Shown here one piece after another: positions 57,376 to 64,000 of a stretch of DNA of 64,000 nucleotides. The notes beneath the pieces were generated by a model that searched no databases, was not told the DNA's origin, and worked only from the letters and a program-made list of their open reading frames with translations. Position 1 is the stretch's first letter, and each line of letters begins with the position of its first letter. A program made the position numbers and the translations under genes. Source of the stretch: Paraspadella gotoi (Eukaryota; Chaetognatha); contig CM119265.1 in assembly GCA_051294375.1 (NCBI GenBank), forward strand, positions 1,298,726 through 1,362,725, given 5' to 3'.

Positions 57376-58340
57376 ATCTTTATTTTTTATATCTGCATTG
57401 TTTATGGTAGCTTTTACAATTTATATGAATTTTATATTATTTTGTTGTTCAAATAAACTTAATTCAATTATTTAATTATTTAACAAGAGGGCGGAAAATA
57501 GATAGTATTTTTGTCTTTCAAGGAGACTGGAACCTTTCACATATAAAGGTTAATGATGTTTTTTAAAAAAATGTATGATTACGGACAACGCATATATGTT
57601 TTTACAACACTGATGACTAATATAAGCGTAGTTAGTCAACTAATTGTTATCATTTTTCTCCTGGATTATTTCAGAAAAATAGAATTTCGTTTGAAAAATT
57701 GTTAATAATGTTAAAATTCTGCTGATTTTAATGAACTACCTTAAGTTTTCCTTGCCAGTTTTTCGTGTTGAAACATTTGCAAAAGGTACATGAAAACAAC
57801 CTCATACAAGATTACTTGTCATTTGCAGTCTGACTTATCGTGAACAAGGTTCTGCAATTTTCTCATTTCAACCTTATCATAAAGTCATGGTACTTCATTT
57901 TCTGGACAGAAAATTTTTATTTGCTAGCTGGACTTTCTTCCTTGCCCATCCTTAAATTATTTCTTGATGTATTTGGAAATAGGAAAAAATATTTTGTTTT
58001 CAAACTAGTTAATATTTTTTTGGGTTCCACTTATTACTTATTTTTGTACAAGTTTGTAGGTTTTCCTTCAGTCATTGAGCAAAAACAGTTTTCTAATTTG
58101 GACTCTTTCATCGAAGATTGGAAATTGGGCTATTTTATATTAATTTTTCCTCAGACAGATCATCACTTGTTGTATTCCATGGTTTACAAACTAGGAAGTC
58201 CCTTTGCCCAATGCCAACAAATCTGTGGGATGTATCGCAATATGAAACAGGGTTTCAAAGGCTATAACGAGACTTATATCTTGAAAATTTCTCAGATTCA
58301 GCTCATGGAGTTTTCTGAAACTTGGAAATTAGTCGCTTAA
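57376..58340 (+). pseudogene. Broken or mis-sequenced 3' half of the spliced XK-related-like gene
   Basis: Pieces in different frames keep the order of the relative at 45483. From 57374 SLFFISALFMVAFTIY; from about 57558 VFTTLMTNISVVSQLIVI and FLLDYFRKIEFRL, like FKIMSNIIWILIIVVVM...NRKIKS; and 57906-58340 with GLSSLPILKLF, FILIFPQTDHHLLYS (relative: FIVLFPQFDIVFS) and GMYRNMK (relative: GMYTT). Stops and frame changes lie near 57373, 57474 and 57563. A possible acceptor ends at 57906 (tctggacag). Further introns, sequencing errors in homopolymers, or true decay could each explain it. The final stop is at 58338-58340. Confidence 0.6.
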
Positions 58341-59174
58341 AAAATTTATCTTTGAATCTAATTTGAATGTTTTATCTTGTCTGTGTTTTCATTCCGATGG
58401 TTATTATTATTGTGAATTAATTTTTATAGCACCCACGGTAATGACCCTATTTTTTTAATATCTACGTAATCCACATTCACTACTGTTATTTTTTCCGTAT
58501 CTTCTAGAAAAAAATTCTCATTTGATTTAAATGTTGTTTAAATATTGTTTTTTACAATTTATCTCGTGCATTTTCCTGTTTTTTTTCTGATTTTCAAAAA
58601 AAATTATTTTTTGAGTCTGAGCAAAAATAATTGTCGAAACTAATGTTTGAATCTCTGCCACTCTCCTTACCTTTCCTTACCTTTCCTTACCTTTCCTTAC
58701 GCTCTGCTTTACGGTTCCTGGGGTTGGGATTCTATCTTCGATGAACCAAAGCGAAAAAAAAAGTTAAATTAAAGTTTTAAAGTGAAAAATATAAAAAATT
58801 ATAAATTTATAAATTTATAAAATTATAAATCTATAAAATTATAAATCTATAAAATTATATTAAACAGCAAAACTGATTAAAGTGATGAAATTCAGAGACA
58901 AGGTTTCCATACAGTAAAATAGACCTGATTTTTATGTGTTACCTTCAGTTTTGATTGTAAGTTGTACCCTCTGAAATTTCGAAAACCATTAAAGCAAATA
59001 TCTATCAAGAGGAGAGGGTTAACAAGTTTTTAGCTTTAAACATATTGTTTCCTTTAATATGAATCATTTCTAGTTTGTTAGTTTGTCTCAATTTTATTTA
59101 TTCTTTTCATTTTTCCGAGTGTCAAATATTTTTTTTTTGGGGTCATTTGTCCCGAAGAGAGAAAAAAAACAGAA

Positions 59175-59234
<60 letters not shown>

Positions 59235-59296
59235 CTCAAACGTGAGGAAATTTTTTGGCAGACGCGAGAGATTGGAAGACTGGCGACAATGAGAGA

Positions 59297-59373
<77 letters not shown>

Positions 59374-61125
59374 GTTTCGAAGGTGCTAGAAGGCAGACAA
59401 GCAGAGAAGTAAATTAATGATAAAATGAGAGAAAATAAATGAACAAAAAAGCTGAAAAGAAATTGATGGAGGGTAAACATATGAAAAAAATATAAGAAAA
59501 AAGACAATACCTGTAAGATATATAGTGTACAGTGTAAAAGATATTTGTAGAATTTAGTAATATTTAAAATTTCAATTATCGACATTTAATGGCTGAAAAA
59601 AAATAGAGAAAAAACCTAAAAATCAGGGGAAAAAAGCAAAGGTCAAAAAAAGAAAATGAGAGGTGAAAACTGGGAGACAAAGAAAAAGAGAGAGAGAGAG
59701 AGAGAGAGAGAATGCGGTCGAGATATTTTCCCGCGTGAAAGTTCAGATTTCAAAATTTCATTCACAGATTTTTTTGTTTCTTTTGTTTTTTTCTATTTTT
59801 TTTTTACTAAAAAGTTCTTTGCACAGTTTGAAATAAACGGGTTAATTCATTTTACATGGTTTGCTTAGTTTAAACTTTTTAAGTATAATCCAAATAATTA
59901 CTTTATAATGTTTTTTTAAACTATACAACTAAAAGAATGAACAGTATTTTTCCAGTAAGAATTAGGTTGTACTTCTTTTACTATATACTTAAAATATTAC
60001 GGAATTTAAAGTTTTTTTCCTACATGATGTTATACTAATTAAATTTACTAGAATCTTTTTCCGCTACACTCTCTCTCCGTGATTTTGTGTATAAAATCTC
60101 AGTTCTCTGTTTTTTGGGTCAAAATCAGAGGAAATCGAAAGGAAAACCGAAAGAGAAAAAAAATAAACAAAATAAACAAAAGAATAAAACTTTGAATTTC
60201 GCGACATCTAACGTCGGATTTTATTGGAATAAGAAAAAACATCGACGGATAAAAAATATCGGTAATAAACTTTGACTCTATGATATATTAAAAATTTTAA
60301 ACTAATAATATTTCAGAAAACTCCGTTAGGAGAAAAAAAGGGGAAAAAAAGAAAAAAAGTCTAAATGAAAAAGAGAAAAGGAAAAAAAATAGATATTATA
60401 AAAATATGAGAAAATGATTATTTATCAATTTAACATTTATTTTCTTTCCTATTATTTATTTTCCTTCCTTAAAAATCCTGCAAAAAAAGAAGAGAAAAAA
60501 ATATAATAAAAGAAAAAAAAGAAAAGAGAATAAAATAAAAGAAAAAATTAAGAAAAAAAGAAAAGAAAACAAAAAAGAAAAATATACAAGAGAAGATAAA
60601 AGAAAAAAAAAGAGAAAAGAAAATAAAAGTAAAGAACAGAATAGAGTAAAGAAAAGAAAAGAAAAGAAAAAATATACAAGAGAAGAAAAGAATAAAAAAA
60701 GAAAGGAAAACATAAAAGAAAATAAAAGAAAAGAAAGGGGAAAAAAAGGAAAAGAAAAGAGAAATTCTTTTCCATCTTCTCTCTTCTTCGCAACAGATAA
60801 TCTCGATCCCAAAACGAAAAATATCTCTTTCTTCGTCTCTTTCCTCTTTTTTCTTCTCTATCATCACTTATCTTTCCTATCTATTCGCTCGATCTCTCTT
60901 CTCTTTTTTTCATTCGTCGTTTCTCGACGTCAGATTATTTTCAGAAAAGGAATGGAATATCGATAATTCTATAATTAAATTATTTTTGTATCAAAGTACC
61001 GAATGTATGGAATGATAACCGAAAGTAGAAAGAAAAATAATTTCACATAAACTACAAGTTATAACTAAGTATAATTTTTACCTCTTTTTTTGAAATTGTA
61101 CCACCGATATAAAATTATCCATTAA
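58341..61125. other. No gene seen; microsatellites and AT-rich sequence
   Basis: A four-fold cctttccttac repeat at about 58668-58700, (ataaatttata)-type repeats near 58800-58860, (GA)n at 59176-59233 and 59290-59370, (GA)n at 59685-59711, and an A/G-rich tract at 60480-60765 whose Phe-rich minus-strand frames are not genes. Confidence 0.6.
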
Positions 61126-61330
61126 TTAAATAAATAAGCTATCTTGCTCCTGAGTTTGGACAGGCTTTGGTGGTTTAAGGCCTCCATCAATCTTACAAGA
61201 TAATGACATAGCAGGTTCCTGCAAACTTTCAAACAAGACTCTCTCACAGTCTCGTTTATTCACTCCCAGAGTACCCGGCTTCCCAATCAACTGGAAATTC
61301 ACAAAAACATTTGTACCATGACGAAATTGA
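61126..61330 (-). repeat. Open-frame interspersed repeat R1, best copy
   Basis: On the minus strand the repeat is open for 70 codons (61126-61338): IGKPGTLGVNKRDCERVLFE, SLQEPAMSLSC, GGLKPPKPVQ and QDSLFI, then stop. The copies at 15283 and 37815 keep the same frame. The tail (about 61090-61130) resembles the R1 ends elsewhere. Its origin is unknown; a piece of a mobile-element protein or of a multicopy host exon would fit. Confidence 0.6.
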
Positions 61331-61572
61331 ATGTCCAAAATTTAAAAATAAAGTTATTTGTACCAACTGATAAAAAAAAAGTTGCGATGAATTTTCATTT
61401 GGTTTTGTGATTACCGCTATCCGCAACTTCGTTAACACCTCTAGCGGCCATAGAACGAGTCGTGGTCTTTAAAACTGGCAAGAGAGATCTCTACACCTCC
61501 AAGGCGGCTTACGACTGTCCGTACGCTTCTCTTATGGGAGGTTTTACAGGTCATGACTTGATGGAAGTACTC

Positions 61573-61665
<93 letters not shown>

Positions 61666-61754
61666 TAATAATACTATATTGAGCCAATAGTTCACCACTT
61701 CGGCAATATCCGCTTTGGTTGAACTTCCTCTTCATTGACCTTACCAAATTAAAT

Positions 61755-61789
<35 letters not shown>

Positions 61790-61847
61790 GTCAGCTGTTT
61801 TTTATTAACTTTTTGAGAGAAAGAAGAAGAAGAGGACGTGGAGACTG

Positions 61848-61929
<82 letters not shown>

Positions 61930-62384
61930 TCGGATTAATCTAAAAGGAATATTTTTATCTGATTCGTTGGCAAGGCGACCGTTGGCGCGAATCTGGAAAA
62001 CAAAAGGGAATCGAAGCGAAAAGAGAAAAGAATCTTAATTTGAAACGAAAATCTAAATTTAAATGACATTTTATTTCAAAATCTAAATCTAAATCTGTAA
62101 CAAAAATATAAATCTAAATTAAATTTTAGATCTAAATCTAAATCAGAAACTTAAATCTAAAACTATATCAAATTGGATTTCTAAATCTAAATCTGTAACA
62201 AAAATATAAATCTAAGTTAAATTATATATCTAAATCTAAATCTGAAACTTAAATCTAAATCTCTATCTAATTGGATTTATAAATCTAAATCTATAACAAA
62301 AATATAAATCTAAATTAAATTATATATCTAAATTTAAATCTGAAACTTAAATCTAAATCTATATCAAATTGGATTTCTAAATCT
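61331..62384. repeat. (AAT)n, (GA)n and short AT-rich repeats
   Basis: (AAT)n at 61577-61677, (CT)n at 61760-61787, (GA)n at 61849-61925, and an irregular repeat of aaatctaaatct words with a longer period of about 120 bases at 62040-62390. No gene. Confidence 0.7.
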
Positions 62385-62785
62385 AATTCCGAAACTCCAG
62401 ATTCGAAATCGGATGAGCGACTCGGGCAAAATGGAGAATTCTCATTGGTCGAGAGACAAATGGCACCGGCCAATGATCGGATGGGCTTCCATCCGCCGGT
62501 GAATTTTACCTCCGATCCGACGAAGCTGTAAAAATTGGAACCCAAATCTGTATTGATTCACTCTGCCCCAAATATTGACACTGTCTTGTATTATTGTCTA
62601 CTTTCTGAAAAAAAAATCCACTGAAGGGACCATAATTATTGTTATGTATTAGTGACAGAACCGTTCAATATGATGATGATGATGATCGGATGGTGGATTT
62701 TAGTCCACCATACCACTTTGATTTCGTCTCGAAATCCCTGTCAACTTCCTTATTGTGGTGACAGGAGTGGATTCGATTCTTTAAC
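62385..62785 (+). mobile_element. LTR-like copy (copy 3) with nested T1 remnant
   Basis: Similar to copies 1 and 2: cggatgagcgactcggg, cattggtc/ccaatg boxes, cactgtcttgt, and a decayed primer site ttgtggtgacaggagtggat near 62753. A shortened T1 element (62630-62710) is inserted, with its GC-rich interior replaced by (GAT)n. Confidence 0.5.
62630..62710 (-). mobile_element. Internally deleted T1 element
   Basis: Both ends of T1 are present (gtgacagaaccgttcaata and ggtggattttagtccacca) but only a gatgatgatgatgatcgga tract lies between. It interrupts the LTR-like copy. Confidence 0.6.
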
Positions 62786-63890
62786 TAAAAAATATAACCT
62801 TATTTCGAATTTAATATAAACTGGGGCGTCCTGGGAATGTAAGGCCGAAATGGGTTCCTTTTTGAGAATTTAGAAAAATAGTTTTTTCCCACTTTTGATG
62901 TTTCGTCGCTTAACATTATTTTTTTCTCTCTCTCTCCGTAAAAAGTCAACAACTTAATTGCAGCAAACGGACGTCACAATGTTGAAAAATGAGTAGAAAA
63001 AGAAAAATGAGACTTTTGAGAAAAGTTGACACGAAGAAAAGCTGAGAGGAAAATCTTTTTTTCGCTCAAAACGAATTTGGTGAATGAAGACAAAAAAATC
63101 ATTTTTTTTTCTTTTTTTTTAAATTTCATAGATTTTTTTTTCCTTTTTGGACAAAAATTTGATTGAAATGAAGTAGTAGAGAGAATTAGAGAGAAAAGTA
63201 GAGAAAAAGAAAATAGAAAGAGGAAAGAAAAGATGAAAGAGATCAGTGTGAAATAAAATAAATCGATTTAAACAGTCTAAAGAAATATATTTTCATCTTT
63301 CATCTCATCCTTCATTCCGAATAAATTTATATCAAGAATTGTTATTCTTACTTCTTATTTACTTTCTTACTTCTCAGTAATAGTCACGCACTGCAACGAA
63401 AAATGTTCATCTATTCTTCGTACAATTTCGCTTATATTTGGGGTTCTTTTCGTGTCGACAAAAATAACAAAGGAGCAACTAAAAATGAAGCCTGATTGAA
63501 TTTTGAGTCATGTGGTGTGACTTCGCAAGTATTATACGTATGGAGTATGCAGTATGATACTATGCACGTTAAATAATTTTATGGCACATTCTTCGAATAT
63601 TTGCAACTGCTAGCGTTATCTTTTTTTTAAATAAAATATAGAATTAAAAAAAATAAAAGACGAAATTCCGATGCATCACGTGTCGATCTCTCATTGGCAC
63701 CGACAATGCGTGACAATTGTTAAGGTAGTCACGTGATCACCCTTGAAATGCACGTGAAAGAAAGTCTCACATTGGAATTACCCTTCTTGTTGGTTTCGTT
63801 TAACCTTTCATATTTGAATTTTATAATAAAGAATATTTTATTTTTAACTGTTATTTTTGATATATACAGGAAATCATAATAACTAAATTA

Positions 63891-63951
<61 letters not shown>

Positions 63952-64000
63952 AAAAGACGACAGTCTTATCGAGGTTGAAAACGACAACAACAACAACAAC
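62786..64000. other. Window end; possible regulatory cluster
   Basis: Mostly AT-rich, with a (CT)n tract at 63896-63950 and (CAA)n at the very end. CACGTG boxes lie at 63677, 63730 and 63751, with a cattggc CCAAT-type box between the first two. A + strand gene starting beyond the window could use them; none is visible here. Confidence 0.4.
63677..63756. promoter_or_regulatory. Three CACGTG E-boxes in 80 bases
   Basis: CACGTG at 63677-63682, 63730-63735 (within gtcacgtgatcac) and 63751-63756. The middle one resembles the GTCACGTGA(C/T) sites of USF/MITF-type bHLH-Zip factors. Similar single sites are at 7434 and 56132. Confidence 0.4.

Noticed and set aside
60456-60867. Minus-strand Phe-rich frames of up to 132 residues
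   Set aside because: They are products of an A/G-rich tract.
61441-61747. Poly-Tyr, poly-Ile and poly-Leu frames
   Set aside because: They are the (AAT)n repeat.

Overview
The window is animal nuclear DNA. It is AT-rich, full of long (CT)n/(GA)n microsatellites and interspersed repeats, and its genes are split by GT-AG introns of many kilobases. The gene content (a sex-peptide/myoinhibitory-peptide receptor, XK-related-like membrane proteins, an LDL-receptor class A exon) and the repeats (a Helentron-like element with a 157-bp core and an ACGG microsatellite, LTR sequences with a tRNA-Leu primer site) suggest a protostome invertebrate, perhaps a mollusc-like lophotrochozoan. The species cannot be fixed from the sequence. 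The assembly is a draft: 14 N gaps, and several blocks appear twice, with one copy carrying scattered one-base insertions.

Layout. 1-10.9 kb: mostly repeats and gaps, with one LDLa exon at 1679-1769, a perfect RFX X-box at 3100-3113, and tRNA-like remnants near 6.8-7.5 kb. 10.9-42.3 kb: one class A GPCR gene on the + strand, assembled here from about ten exons whose splice phases fit from the start codon to a TAA at 42277. Two stretches are weak: exon 3 exists only as two damaged copies, and the third intracellular loop is unresolved. Its introns often begin with (GA)n directly after the donor and end with long (CT)n tracts before the acceptor. 42.3-45.5 kb: repeats. 45.5-58.3 kb: a cluster of three related multi-pass membrane protein loci. 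One is a long, almost intron-free gene on the minus strand with a single in-frame TAG. One is a minus-strand pseudogene split by a foldback repeat. One is a + strand gene with at least three exons and a broken 3' half. 58.3-64 kb: repeats, with a cluster of CACGTG boxes near the end.

The receptor is predicted to act at the plasma membrane in neuropeptide signalling. The XK-related-like proteins may be lipid scramblases or transporters by family, but this is inference. No functional link between the two loci is visible. Most of the remaining sequence is mobile-element debris: two Helentron-like families with terminal hairpins and carried minisatellites, an inverted-repeat element, a possible SINE, LTR copies with primer sites, and a short repeat that keeps an open reading frame.
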